64,000 bases of DNA from an uncultured Pseudomonas sp. (GTDB taxonomy: Bacteria; Pseudomonadota; Gammaproteobacteria; Pseudomonadales; Pseudomonadaceae): the NCBI RefSeq assembly GCF_946885955.1, contig NZ_CAMPHI010000002.1, positions 1 to 64,000 of the forward strand. Direction: 5' to 3'. Below, in pieces: positions 16,099-27,524 of this stretch (within the stretch, counting starts at the first letter, position 1; each line of letters begins with the position of its first letter). Position numbers and translations under genes: made by a program. Below the pieces are notes generated by a model. The model saw only the letters and a program-made list of their open reading frames with translations. It was not told the DNA's origin and did not search any database.

Positions 16099-16161
16099 AC
16101 CCGACTCCGATAGGCTTATTCACTAACCCGCCATCTAGCGGTGTCTAAAACCAACGAAAGG

Positions 16162-16764
16162 CTACGTGAAGCCTCCCATCATCTTTCGCATCAGCGGTCC
16201 TTGCCCGGAGCTATCGATCTTACAAAGTTGCTCAATATATGGCTCGTAAGCGCTGTTATTTAGTGTAAGTAGATAATTAATCAGCACCGTCGCGGCTGCC
16301 AGCACACAGTTAAACGTGTCGCTTGCATTCCCGCCACGCAATGAATAGGTGTCGATTTGCGGAGCACTTAGTCGAAACCAATTTGAGAATTGTGTGGCTT
16401 CGGCTTGGCTCGTGGGTATTTCAAAACCGATGCACGTAGGGTCGCAGGTCATATGAATATCATCCTGCCAAGTACCCGCACCGCCATTACCTAAAAAGGC
16501 CCCGACGTAGCCCTGAACTTTAGGGACGAACCCTCGAGCGAAATTTACTTGTCCGCTTACCCGTGAAACGACAGCGGTATGCCCGGTGAATTGCTCGAGC
16601 AAGGGAAATCGGCTCCAACGACTAGCGCCTAATCCTAAAGGATTATCGGGTTGATTAATAAATTTCGTATTGGGTTGGTGGTTCCACCAGCCTTGATGCT
16701 TTGATATGGCAATAATACCTACGCTATGGTCATTATTGTTATTTGTATTACGTTCATAGGCCAT
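16162..16764 (-). CDS. Candidate permuted papain-fold cysteine enzyme, T6SS cargo
   Basis: A 200-residue protein not securely assigned. It has a histidine in a strand-like context, FTGHTAVVSRVSG (His62), and far downstream a cysteine at the head of a helix, SDTFNCVLAAATVLINYL (Cys153), preceded by FEIPTSQAEATQFSNWF. His-before-Cys with an N-C-x-hydrophobic-helix pattern is typical of circularly permuted NlpC/P60 or LRAT-type papain folds, which include peptidoglycan amidases and acyltransferases among toxins. This is pattern reading only. It is the first of the four cargo-like genes after clpV, AT-rich, without signal peptide or adjacent immunity gene. Confidence 0.5.
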   Translation of the reverse strand: MAYERNTNNNNDHSVGIIAISKHQGWWNHQPNTKFINQPDNPLGLGASRWSRFPLLEQFTGHTAVVSRVSGQVNFARGFVPKVQGYVGAFLGNGGAGTWQDDIHMTCDPTCIGFEIPTSQAEATQFSNWFRLSAPQIDTYSLRGGNASDTFNCVLAAATVLINYLLTLNNSAYEPYIEQLCKIDSSGQGPLMRKMMGGFT

Positions 16765-17022
16765 ACAAAAATCCTAACAATAAAATAATTGGACAAATTT
16801 TCTCTAAGCTAAAAACATGTATTCTCTACCCATAAAAACCGCGCTGCATTGTCAACGCCTTTCTATTTAAAACTTATTTAATCAGGCGTTTTTTACCGCC
16901 TGGCACCATGAACTGCTCAAAGCGAAATACTTAGCACTTTGTGATTATGGTTGCCAACTTCAGTCATATCTTTTTCTATATTTAATAAATTATTTATTTC
17001 TATATTTCGGATAACTAATTTT
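16765..17022. other. AT-rich gap between cargo island and clpV
   Basis: These 258 bases are visibly AT-rich compared with clpV. No gene was recognised. The gap marks the boundary of the low-GC cargo island and may carry the promoter for the four cargo genes. T-rich tracts occur just downstream of the clpV stop but no clear stem was found. Confidence 0.5.
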
Positions 17023-19569
<2,547 letters not shown>

Positions 19570-19571
19570 GT

Positions 19572-20591
19572 TCAGGCGCTCTCCGCGGCAATCAGGCGCA
19601 TATCGATATGACGTTGCTGGTGCTTCGGCTCGCGCTCCAGCCAGCTGCTCCAGTTGGCCCGCGGCGGCGCTTGGCGATTCAGCGACAGACCGGGGGTTTC
19701 GCTGAGCAACAGGCGCAATGAGCAATCCAGATCGGGGCCGAAGTAGAACCTGGCCAGCGCCGCCAATTGGCCGTGGGCCGGGCCGTCCGGCAGGAAACTC
19801 GGGTAGCGTTTGCCGTTGAGCGGGCCGAGCACGATGCGAATCCCGGCATGTTCGTCCCACACCCGCTTGCCGGCCACCGCGCTACGGCCGAGGCTCAGGT
19901 TGCGCCCGGGACGTCCTAGGCAACTGCGGCTGGCCTCGGGAATCTCGCGCCAGGCGCCCTGAAATTGTTCGAGGCGCACGCTGACCGCGAAGTGATGGCG
20001 AACGATGGTTTCGAAGCCGGCCAGGGAACGCCGGGCGCCGGCGAACAGCGCGGCACGGGCCGTGACTAGCGCATCGGGAAATGCCTGGCGCCCTTGCAGC
20101 GGGCGCGGCAACAGACCGGTGAGGGCGCGCAACTGGTCTTGTACGGGGCTGGCCTCGGGCGGCACGAAGCCGATCGCCACCCGGTGTTTACACAGAATCC
20201 GATAGAGCAGTGAAAGCAGACGGTGCTGGAACAGGTCGAGAAATTCCGCCGGGCCATGGTCCTTGAGCCGGGCGCGTTGCTGGAGCCATTCCTGATAGGC
20301 GTAGGGCAGCGGGCCATCCGGTCCGCCGAGACCGAATACCGGTGTGCTGAGAACCGGCTGCGCCTTTTCGGGATAGTCGAGGCTGGCCACTTGGCTGGCG
20401 GCGAACAGCGGGGTCAACGGCCCGCGCAAGCGCACGGCCTCACGGCGCGGGTCGATGCCTTGGCCCAACGGCGTCGCCTGCGGTTGCGCACGTTCGAGCA
20501 GCAACAGCGCCTGCAACAACTCGAACGCCTGCGGTTCGTCGCGCAGGCGTTCGCCTACAGCGACAGCGGTTCGCCGACCTGGGGACGCCAT
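19572..20591 (-). CDS. tssG: T6SS baseplate protein TssG
   Basis: A 339-residue TssG (VasB/ImpH). Typical segments are FELLQALLLLERA near the start, VRLRGPLTPLFAASQVASLDY, VFGLGGPDGPLPYAYQEWL and the FLDLFQHRLLSLLYR segment, then GLLPRPLQGR and LEQFQGAWREIP. It forms the baseplate wedge with TssE, TssF and TssK. It overlaps the tssF end by 37 bases, and clpV begins two bases after its stop. Confidence 0.95.
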   Translation of the reverse strand: MASPGRRTAVAVGERLRDEPQAFELLQALLLLERAQPQATPLGQGIDPRREAVRLRGPLTPLFAASQVASLDYPEKAQPVLSTPVFGLGGPDGPLPYAYQEWLQQRARLKDHGPAEFLDLFQHRLLSLLYRILCKHRVAIGFVPPEASPVQDQLRALTGLLPRPLQGRQAFPDALVTARAALFAGARRSLAGFETIVRHHFAVSVRLEQFQGAWREIPEASRSCLGRPGRNLSLGRSAVAGKRVWDEHAGIRIVLGPLNGKRYPSFLPDGPAHGQLAALARFYFGPDLDCSLRLLLSETPGLSLNRQAPPRANWSSWLEREPKHQQRHIDMRLIAAESA

Positions 20592-22348
20592 GTCTTGATC
20601 TCCTTATCGCCGAGCAGCAGCACGGTACGCACAAAACGGTTGGTATTGGCGTAGAGCGAGAAGAAATTCGCCAGCACGCCGGAAAACAACAGCGTACTGG
20701 CCCCGGCAAAATTCTGTGGGTCTAGGCTGATGCGCACTTCCAGGCCGTTACGCCAGCCGCGCCAGGCATCGCGGCCGACGCGCTCGACGATACGCACGCT
20801 GGTGAGTCCGATCAGGCCATCGATCTGCCGCCGGGCGGCCGCTTCGTCGCGCAGGTTATGCAAGGTGAGCATTTCCTTGAGGGCCGCGAGGGCCTTTTCA
20901 CCCTCCACCAGCGACAGATGATTGAGGGTCAGCTGCGATACCAGGCGCCAGCGCGAAGCACCGCCAAGGGCCGGCAGCGATTGCGCGTGGGGCGAACGCA
21001 GCAGCTTGACGCGCAGCACCGGGCCGGGCCGTTCGAAATCCAGACGGGTGCCGGCCGGCAGGGTCTCCGCCAGGTGGCGGTTGGTGCAGAGCAACTCGGC
21101 GGTGAGGCTGTAATCGGGAATGTCGACAGCGGCATTGAAATGGGTGTCGACCAGGCTCAGCAATATGTCGGTGCCATGGCGCCCGGGGTTGCGTCCGGAG
21201 ATACGCCGGGCATGCCAGAACAGCCGACCTTCGCCCATGCCGTGCTGGCAGGCATAGTAGGGCGCGATCCATTGCGCACGCTGGCCGGCGCCGGCACGCA
21301 GGTTGCGGATGCTGTGGATTTCCACGCTGTTCTCGCGGTAGGCGTCGGCGATCAGCCGGTATTCGCTGCGGGTACCATCCGGGCGCAGCGGTTCCGAGGT
21401 GCGTGGGAACAGGTTGATCACCGGCGCGCAGCCAAGGACGATGTCTTCCTTGCGCAGGCTGACCCGCGTAGCAGGGGTGCGATCGAACAGGATGTAGATA
21501 TCCAGCCAGTCGGCGGCATCGACGGGCAGATTGAGCGGAATATCGAAGAAGGCGAATTTTTCCGGACAAGCGAAGTATTCCGCCAGTAGACGCAGGCCCG
21601 GGTGCAGGCCGTCTTCATCCGGCAGCAGGGCTTCGTCGGGGCCGAAACCGACCGGTTCCGGGCACCCGGACGCGCCGCGCGGCTGACTACCGGGCACGCC
21701 GCACAAGGTCTGCAGGGCATTCCCGCAGAGCAGGTCGTAAAGCACGGCGGCGGTCACCGGCGACCCGCCCAGGTGAATGCGCAGGGACTTGACCGGCAAG
21801 CTGCTCAAGGGCTCTTCGCCGACATTGCGCAGGCTCAGGCGCAGCGCCGCCCTGGCCAATGGCACACCGGTCAGGGCCTGGGTTTCTTCGGTATCGAGCA
21901 GCACCGCATCGGCCACTTCCAGCGGCCAGAGGGTAATGGGTGCGGTGCTGCGAAAATGAATGCTGTCGCCCGCCGTGGTGGTGACGAATAGCGGGGTATC
22001 GCGGGGCAGGGAATAGCCCTCGCTGAGGTTGCCCTTGCTCGGGTCCGGTTCGAAGCAGGCGATGGCACAGGACGGCAACGGCCGCAGCGCCAGCGGGTAG
22101 AGTTGCTCGAGCAGAGCGTCGCTGAATTCCGCATAGCCGTCGTCGAGGCGCCGCTGCAGGCGCGCGGACAACAGCGAAAAACTTTCCAGCAGGCGCTCGA
22201 CATGCGGGTCCGGGCATTCGCCAGCGGACAGTTCGAGGCGGCTGGCAATCTTCGGGTAGCGCTCGGCGAAACCGGCGCCGGCCTGGCGCAACCAGGTCAG
22301 TTCACGCTGGTAGTAATCCAGCAGTTGTTCGTCAATCGAATCGCTCAT
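20555..22348 (-). CDS. tssF: T6SS baseplate protein TssF
   Basis: A 597-residue TssF (VasA/ImpG). It begins LLDYYQRELTWLRQAGAGFAERYPKIASRL and continues DPHVERLLESFSLLSARLQRRLDDGYAEF, both hallmarks of the family. Near residue 240 and beyond are FDIPLN and DIYILFDR. TssF is the main baseplate wedge component and contacts VgrG. It overlaps tssE by 17 bases and tssG by 37, so the genes are tightly coupled. Confidence 0.96.
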   Translation of the reverse strand: MSDSIDEQLLDYYQRELTWLRQAGAGFAERYPKIASRLELSAGECPDPHVERLLESFSLLSARLQRRLDDGYAEFSDALLEQLYPLALRPLPSCAIACFEPDPSKGNLSEGYSLPRDTPLFVTTTAGDSIHFRSTAPITLWPLEVADAVLLDTEETQALTGVPLARAALRLSLRNVGEEPLSSLPVKSLRIHLGGSPVTAAVLYDLLCGNALQTLCGVPGSQPRGASGCPEPVGFGPDEALLPDEDGLHPGLRLLAEYFACPEKFAFFDIPLNLPVDAADWLDIYILFDRTPATRVSLRKEDIVLGCAPVINLFPRTSEPLRPDGTRSEYRLIADAYRENSVEIHSIRNLRAGAGQRAQWIAPYYACQHGMGEGRLFWHARRISGRNPGRHGTDILLSLVDTHFNAAVDIPDYSLTAELLCTNRHLAETLPAGTRLDFERPGPVLRVKLLRSPHAQSLPALGGASRWRLVSQLTLNHLSLVEGEKALAALKEMLTLHNLRDEAAARRQIDGLIGLTSVRIVERVGRDAWRGWRNGLEVRISLDPQNFAGASTLLFSGVLANFFSLYANTNRFVRTVLLLGDKEIKTWRPQVGEPLSL

Positions 22349-22784
22349 GCACCACTCCGTCGGCCATATCCATCACAAAGGCCACCGGCCAGATCTCGCT
22401 GCCGCCACTGCGCAAATGCCCGACGATGCGCACGCGCAGGGCATGGCGACTACCAGCCAAGGGTTGCACGTCCACCTCGGCGAGCTGCAACCGCGGTTCG
22501 AAATGAACGATTGCCAAGCGGATTTCCCGCGCCAACTTGAGGCGGTCTTCGCTGCGGTCGGCGTACAGACCGCTCCAATCGACGATGCCGTAATCGATCA
22601 CGGTCATTTGTTTGAGCCGCGACCGCGACGCGCGTCGGGTATTGAGCAGGCGCAACAGTTCCTCGCGCACCGACTCGCTCAGCGCCTGACGATCGAACTC
22701 CTTGGCCGGAGCGAGCCCGGCCTCGTCGCTCGAGGCCAGGCGTTCGAACAGCGGCGCCCGGCGGCGTTGCCGGAACGCAGCCAC
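22332..22784 (-). CDS. tssE: T6SS baseplate protein TssE (gp25-like)
   Basis: A 150-residue gp25-like protein: an N-terminal PLFERLA segment, a helical region with SVREELLRLLNTRR, then the family core TVIDYGIVDWSGLYADRSED and IRLAIVHFEPRL, the EPRL motif being the hallmark. It starts sheath polymerisation at the baseplate. The frame begins with GTG at 22784, three bases after the hcp stop; no nearby ATG is in frame, so a GTG start is accepted. Confidence 0.93.
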   Translation of the reverse strand: MAAFRQRRRAPLFERLASSDEAGLAPAKEFDRQALSESVREELLRLLNTRRASRSRLKQMTVIDYGIVDWSGLYADRSEDRLKLAREIRLAIVHFEPRLQLAEVDVQPLAGSRHALRVRIVGHLRSGGSEIWPVAFVMDMADGVVHERFD

Positions 22785-22787
22785 CGC

Positions 22788-23285
22788 TTACTTGACGACC
22801 TTGTTGGCCGCCAGGTCCCAGGTGGAGGCGGCTGTGCCTTCCTTGGTGCCGTCGTCTTTCTGCGCGGTCAGCTCCCATTTGATTTTGGTGAAGTTCATCG
22901 ACAGGGTTTCCACCGGCTTGCCGCCGGTACCACCACTGACGCTGACATTGGAGAACACCACGTTGGACAGGGTGTAGACGATGAACGGCAAAATCTGCCC
23001 GCTGCCTTCGGCGGCGTTGCGGCCGATGGTGATCTTGACCTCGGCAATCGGTTTGCCGGCGCAGCAGTATTCGTTGAGGGTCGGGGTCGAGGTATCGATG
23101 AACTTGGTAACGGTGAACTCACCGATATGGGGACGGCCGGAGGTACGCTCCGAGTTGCTGACGTCGTTGGTCACCTGCATGGCGACGTTATGGCTGTAGG
23201 ACATCAATTCGATTTTGTCGGTGTAGCCTTCGAGCAAGCTGTCGCCTTTAATATCGGCGCCAAGGTCGAGAATAATCGCATCCAT
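22788..23285 (-). CDS. hcp: T6SS tube protein Hcp (TssD)
   Basis: A 165-residue Hcp: AIILDLGADIKGDSLLEGY, then IELMSYSHNVAMQV, FTVTKFIDTSTPTL, KPIAEVKITIG and SMNFTKIKWELT all match the family strand pattern. Hexamers of Hcp stack into the inner tube and may carry small cargo in the lumen. It lies between tssC and tssE, as in several Pseudomonas T6SS loci. Small cargo enzymes like those at 13.9-16.8 kb would fit Hcp- or VgrG-dependent loading. Confidence 0.96.
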   Translation of the reverse strand: MDAIILDLGADIKGDSLLEGYTDKIELMSYSHNVAMQVTNDVSNSERTSGRPHIGEFTVTKFIDTSTPTLNEYCCAGKPIAEVKITIGRNAAEGSGQILPFIVYTLSNVVFSNVSVSGGTGGKPVETLSMNFTKIKWELTAQKDDGTKEGTAASTWDLAANKVVK

Positions 23286-23355
23286 CGCGTGCAGCTCCTG
23301 AATCTATAGGAATGAAAACGGGAAAAAACCGCCGGCCAAGGGCCGGCGGGAAACA

Positions 23356-24834
23356 TCAGGCAGCCGGTGGCGGCAGGCTCGCGACCAGACGGATCGATGC
23401 GGTCAACTCCTCGAGTTGGAAGTGCGGCCGCAGGAACACGGTCGCACGATAAGCCCCGGGTTTTCCGGCTACTTCGGTGACATCGACCCGCGCTTCGCGT
23501 AGCGGGTACTGCGCCTTGATTTCCTGCGGCGCATTGTCGTTGATCAGCACGTAGTCGGCGATCCAGTTGTTGAGGTAGGTCTGCACGTTGTCGCGAGTCA
23601 TGAAGCTGCCGATCTTGTCGCGCATGATCACCTTGAGGTAATGAGCGAAACGCGATGCCGCCAGCACGTACGGCAACATCGCCGAGATGCGTGCGTTGGA
23701 GTTGGCTTCGGCGGTGTTGTAGGTCTTCGCCAGGTTGGTGGTCTGGCCGCCGAAGAATACCGCCAGGTCGCTGTTCTTCTTGTGGCACAGGGAGATGAAG
23801 CCCAGGCCGTCGAGCTCCTTCTCGCGGCGGTCGGTGATCGCCACCTCGGTCGGACACTTGAGCGCCAGGTCACCGGAGCTGGTGGTGAAGGTATGCGCCG
23901 GCAGCCCTTCGACCGCGCCGCCACCCTCGACGCCGCGGATCGCCGCACACCAGCCGTATTTGGCGAAGGCGTCGGTGATGCGCTGGGTCATCGCCCAGGC
24001 GGCATTGCCCCACAGGTATTTGCTGTGGTCGGTGCCGTTGACATCCTCCACATAGTTCATGCCTTCAACCGGCAGGGTGTCGGGGCCGTAAGGCAGGCGC
24101 AGCAACACGTGCGGCAGTACCAGCGACACGTAGCGCGAGTCCTCACTGGCACGGAACGAGCGCCACTTGATCAATTCCAGGCTTTCGAAGATCTTCGCCA
24201 AATCGCGCGGCACGGCCAGTTCGGTGAAGCTGTTCATGTCGAACAGGCGTGGGCTGGCGGCGGCAATGAATGGCGCATGGGCGGCGGCGGCGACGTTGGA
24301 CAGCTTCTCCAGCAGGGCGATGTCCTGCGGGTGACGACCGAACTCGTAATCGCCCATCAGCACGCTGAACGGGTGACCACCGAAGGTGCCGTAATCTTCT
24401 TCGTAAACCTTCTTGAACAGCACGCTCTGGTCGAATTCGACGGCTTTTTCCAGGTCGTTCAGCAGGTCCTTCTGCGTCGCGTTGAACAGGCGCAGTTTCA
24501 GCCGGGTGCTGGTTTCGGTGTTCATCACCAGGAAGTGCAAACCACGCCAGGTGGCCTCCAGCTTCTTCACTTCGGGGTGGTGGAGAATTTCGTTGAGCTG
24601 GCTGCTGATCAGTTGATCGATCTGGTCGATGCGATCGTTGATCATCGCCACGGTGTCCTTGTCGACCACCATGCCTTCATCGAGTACCTGGGTGGCGAAC
24701 TCGGCCAACATGTCGCGGGCATACGCCTGCTGACTGTCGTCGTGGGCCATGCGGCCTTCTGCGACGATGCGATCGAGGAGGGAAAGATTGGCAGACGTCG
24801 TCGTGCCTTGGGTGCCGGATTCTGTTTCGGCCAT
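23356..24834 (-). CDS. tssC: T6SS sheath large subunit TssC
   Basis: A 492-residue TssC (VipB). It has the family segments ISSQLNEILHHPEVKKLEATW, RGLHFLVMNTE, SVLMGDYEFGRHPQDIALLE and WRSFRASEDSRYVSLVLPHV. The C-terminal EVAITDRREKELDGLGFISL and AHYLKVIMRDKIGSFM complete the sheath core. With TssB it forms the contractile sheath around the Hcp tube. The ATG at 24834 lies 32 bases after the tssB stop. Confidence 0.97.
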   Translation of the reverse strand: MAETESGTQGTTTSANLSLLDRIVAEGRMAHDDSQQAYARDMLAEFATQVLDEGMVVDKDTVAMINDRIDQIDQLISSQLNEILHHPEVKKLEATWRGLHFLVMNTETSTRLKLRLFNATQKDLLNDLEKAVEFDQSVLFKKVYEEDYGTFGGHPFSVLMGDYEFGRHPQDIALLEKLSNVAAAAHAPFIAAASPRLFDMNSFTELAVPRDLAKIFESLELIKWRSFRASEDSRYVSLVLPHVLLRLPYGPDTLPVEGMNYVEDVNGTDHSKYLWGNAAWAMTQRITDAFAKYGWCAAIRGVEGGGAVEGLPAHTFTTSSGDLALKCPTEVAITDRREKELDGLGFISLCHKKNSDLAVFFGGQTTNLAKTYNTAEANSNARISAMLPYVLAASRFAHYLKVIMRDKIGSFMTRDNVQTYLNNWIADYVLINDNAPQEIKAQYPLREARVDVTEVAGKPGAYRATVFLRPHFQLEELTASIRLVASLPPPAA

Positions 24835-24866
24835 GGCAAATTACTCCGTTTTTATAATCGAGACGA

Positions 24867-25421
24867 TCAGGCTTGAGGTTCTTCAGGCTGCTCGGAAGCG
24901 TCGGCGGCAGGTGCCTCGCCGGCGGTATCTTCGGGGCGCGCCGCTTTGATTTCCTGCAGGCCCTCGGTGTTGGCCACCACTTCCTGCAACAGCTTGTCCA
25001 GATCGTCGTTGCCGTCGAGCTTGGTGAGCAGATCGCGCAAGCGCTGACGGGCCTCGAACAGACGGCGTAGCGGGGTCACTTGCTTAACCAGATTGACCGG
25101 GTCGAAGTCATCGAAATGAGAGAAATTCAGCGCCACATTGAGCTTGCTGCCGTCGCCAGTGATGCTGTTGTCGACTTGTACCGCCAGGCGTGGCGCCGTT
25201 GCGGCGAGCACGTCATTGAAGTTGTCGCGGTCGATTTCGATAAAACGTCGCTCGCTCATCTTCGGTAGCGGGGTCTCGGGTTTACCGGACAGATCGGCGA
25301 GGATGCCAACTACTAGCGGTAATTCCTTCTTCTCGATCGCGTCGCCGATTTCTACGTCGTAGGTAATCTGCACACGCGGTGGACGTACTCGGTCGAGTTT
25401 GTGTTGAGTGCTTTCAGCCAT
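24867..25421 (-). CDS. tssB: T6SS sheath small subunit TssB
   Basis: A 184-residue TssB (VipA): MAESTQHKLDRVRPPRVQI, YDVEIGDAIEKKELPLVVGI, LADLSGKPETPLP, the RRFIEIDRDNFNDVLA segment and LNFSHFDDFDPVNLVKQV are conserved in the family. It is the first gene of the leftward T6SS arm. The ATG at 25421 was chosen over an upstream in-frame ATG at 25505 because the family begins here. The C-terminal 30 residues are acidic and Ala/Pro rich. Confidence 0.95.
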   Translation of the reverse strand: MAESTQHKLDRVRPPRVQITYDVEIGDAIEKKELPLVVGILADLSGKPETPLPKMSERRFIEIDRDNFNDVLAATAPRLAVQVDNSITGDGSKLNVALNFSHFDDFDPVNLVKQVTPLRRLFEARQRLRDLLTKLDGNDDLDKLLQEVVANTEGLQEIKAARPEDTAGEAPAADASEQPEEPQA

Positions 25422-25627
25422 GATCCTGCCCTTGTCCAAACATTGAGCTAGTGCGCAATGTCTAGGTTTCCCTCCCCATCGCGCTCCTTGTAAACCGCCA
25501 GTCATGTTAACCTGCCATCACGTTAACCTAACAGTAGCGATCAATTTTTCCATTCGCCTGTCGGCGAACTACCCAAGACGCTAGAACAGGTCTATAAAAA
25601 AGCAAATTCCTCGAATAACGGATTCCC
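25422..25627. promoter_or_regulatory. Divergent T6SS promoter region with GTTAACCT direct repeats
   Basis: The 206 bases between tssB and tssJ must hold the promoters of both T6SS arms. GTTAACCT occurs at 25506-25513 and again at 25522-25529, with start points 16 bases apart. The repeats contain the palindrome GTTAAC and could be a regulator site. No clear sigma-54 element was recognised. Confidence 0.5.
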
Positions 25628-26101
25628 ATGAGACTCGGACGGTTCGCCTGTACAGCCGTGCTGTTGGGCTTGTTCACCCTGCTGACTGCCTGCTCGTATT
25701 TCTCCTCGCAACCCTCGGTCGAATTGCGTTCGCTCACCCTGGACATGGCACCCAAGGCCAACAACGATACGCCGCTGGCCGTGGACTTCGTCGCAGTGCA
25801 GGATCCGGAGCTGTTCAAGCTGCTGTTGTCGATTCCGGCCAAGCAATGGTTCGAGCAACGCGAACAGTTTCGCCGCGACTACCTCAAGGCCATCGATGTG
25901 TGGAGTCTGGAGCTGGTCCCCGGGCAATTTCTCGAGTCGCGCGAAATTCCCATGGCGGGCAATCCCGCAGTTGGACTTTTGGTATATGCCGGCTATAACA
26001 ATCCCGGTACGCACAGACTGCGTTTAGATCAGCAGAAGACGGTCTGGCTACGTTTCGAAAACAAGAACATGCGGTTGCTCGGAGACGCCTCTCACGATTG
26101 A
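25628..26101 (+). CDS. tssJ: T6SS outer-membrane lipoprotein (TssJ-like)
   Basis: A 157-residue lipoprotein. The signal peptide MRLGRFACTAVLLGLFTLL ends in the lipobox LTAC, so Cys22 should be lipidated. The mature part has LAVDFVAVQDPELFKLLLSIPAKQWFEQRE and DVWSLELVPGQ, with beta-rich segments. As the first gene of the rightward arm before tssK and tssL, it is the best candidate for TssJ, which ties the TssL-TssM complex to the outer membrane. Sequence similarity to classical SciN proteins is modest, so the gene name rests partly on position. Confidence 0.8.
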   Translation: MRLGRFACTAVLLGLFTLLTACSYFSSQPSVELRSLTLDMAPKANNDTPLAVDFVAVQDPELFKLLLSIPAKQWFEQREQFRRDYLKAIDVWSLELVPGQFLESREIPMAGNPAVGLLVYAGYNNPGTHRLRLDQQKTVWLRFENKNMRLLGDASHD

Positions 26102-26174
26102 GTAGCGCACGGACACGCGGGCGGGGACGCGACGCTACCTGCAGTACCAAAATGGACGTCGGAGGGGGCGTGGC

Positions 26175-27515
26175 ATGAGTGGCATACCGGATGCGATCTG
26201 CTGGCATGAGGGCATGCACCTTCTGCCCCAGCATTTCCAATTGCAGGGCCTGCGGGCCGAAGCCCTGGCCTCGCGCCAGGCTGCGGCGGCACAGCCGTGG
26301 TTCTGGGGCGTCGACTCGCTGGAAGTCGATGAAGCCGCGCTGAGCAGCGGCAAGGTTCGCATCACCGCACTCGATGCAATTCTTCCAGACGGCCTCCCAG
26401 TCGGCTTCGATGCCGCCAGCCGGCGGGGGCTGGAGCTGGATGTGATCGAAGCCATCGACGCCTCGCCACAACACATGACCACCGTCTACCTGGCCATCGC
26501 ACCGCTGTATCGGGCCGGGCAACTGGCGCCGCTGAGCGGACGCTTTCAGTCCGTGGACAGCGAGCCGGTACCGGATCTGGCCAGCGGCCAGTTTCCAGAG
26601 CCGATCAATGTCTGGCGCGCCGATCTGCATCTGGTCTGCGAAAGCAACAAGGCCGATTCGGTTTGCCTACCGCTGCTGCGTATCGGCAAGCAGGGTGGCG
26701 GCTACGCGCGCATCCCTTATGTCGCACCGACTGCGCGGGTGCTACCGGAATCAATGCTGGGGCAGAAAATCGCCGCGCTGTGCGCACGCACCCGGGAAAA
26801 ATGCGTGTTTCTCGCCGGCCGTCTGCGCCAGGCGCAACAGGCCGGCAACGCCGGGGACAGTCAGGAAATCAGGCGTCTGCTCGCCGCCCTGTGGGCTCGC
26901 CTGCCGGAAGTCGAAGCCGCGCTGGGTAACCGCGTGACATCGCCTGCCGTGCTGCACCAGCTGCTGACCGGCATGGCCGGCTCTGTCGTCACGCTCAATC
27001 CGCTGGCCGGCATTCCGTCCTTCGACCCCCTGGTCTACGAGGAATTGCTGGCCGGCTACACGCAGGTACTGGATTGGTTGAACGCCACCCTGGATCTGGT
27101 GCGTGCCGGCTACCGGACCCTGCCGTTCTCTCGCGACAAGCATGGTTTCTGGATAGATTTGCCGGCCCGCGAACAGCCATGGCAACGTCTGGTGATTGGC
27201 CTGCGCATGCCCGCCGGGGTCGGCGAAAGCGCAGCCGGGCAGTGGATGGATAGCGCCATAGTCGCGTCGGAAAAACACATCGTCACGCTCGCCCGGCAGC
27301 GCATGCACGGCATGCCGCAACAACCGCTGAGCCGCAGCGAACAGATCGCCTACAGCGTGAGCGAGGACACCCGGCTGTTCGGCCTGCATGGCGCGCGGGA
27401 ATGGTTCGACCCCAGCCAGCGCTTGCGCATCCTGGTACCTGGTGGCGGTACCGGGGTCGAACCCTGGGAAGTCCTGCTCTTCGTTCCCGACGCCAACGGC
27501 AGCGCCGGCGAGTGA
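26175..27515 (+). CDS. tssK: T6SS baseplate protein TssK
   Basis: A 446-residue TssK (VasE/ImpJ). The N-terminus ICWHEGMHLLPQHFQLQ is a strong family marker; RGLELDVIEA, TVYLAIAPLYR and the C-terminal RLRILVPGGGTG also fit. TssK is a trimer linking the baseplate to the TssL-TssM membrane complex. The ATG at 26175 follows GGAGGGGG about seven bases upstream. tssL starts nine bases after its stop. Confidence 0.95.
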   Translation: MSGIPDAICWHEGMHLLPQHFQLQGLRAEALASRQAAAAQPWFWGVDSLEVDEAALSSGKVRITALDAILPDGLPVGFDAASRRGLELDVIEAIDASPQHMTTVYLAIAPLYRAGQLAPLSGRFQSVDSEPVPDLASGQFPEPINVWRADLHLVCESNKADSVCLPLLRIGKQGGGYARIPYVAPTARVLPESMLGQKIAALCARTREKCVFLAGRLRQAQQAGNAGDSQEIRRLLAALWARLPEVEAALGNRVTSPAVLHQLLTGMAGSVVTLNPLAGIPSFDPLVYEELLAGYTQVLDWLNATLDLVRAGYRTLPFSRDKHGFWIDLPAREQPWQRLVIGLRMPAGVGESAAGQWMDSAIVASEKHIVTLARQRMHGMPQQPLSRSEQIAYSVSEDTRLFGLHGAREWFDPSQRLRILVPGGGTGVEPWEVLLFVPDANGSAGE

Positions 27516-27524
27516 GGGTGACGC

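Noticed and set aside
19570..19860. N-terminal extension of ClpV
   Set aside because: These codons overlap tssG, look unlike the family, and the ATG at 19569 gives the usual ClpV start.
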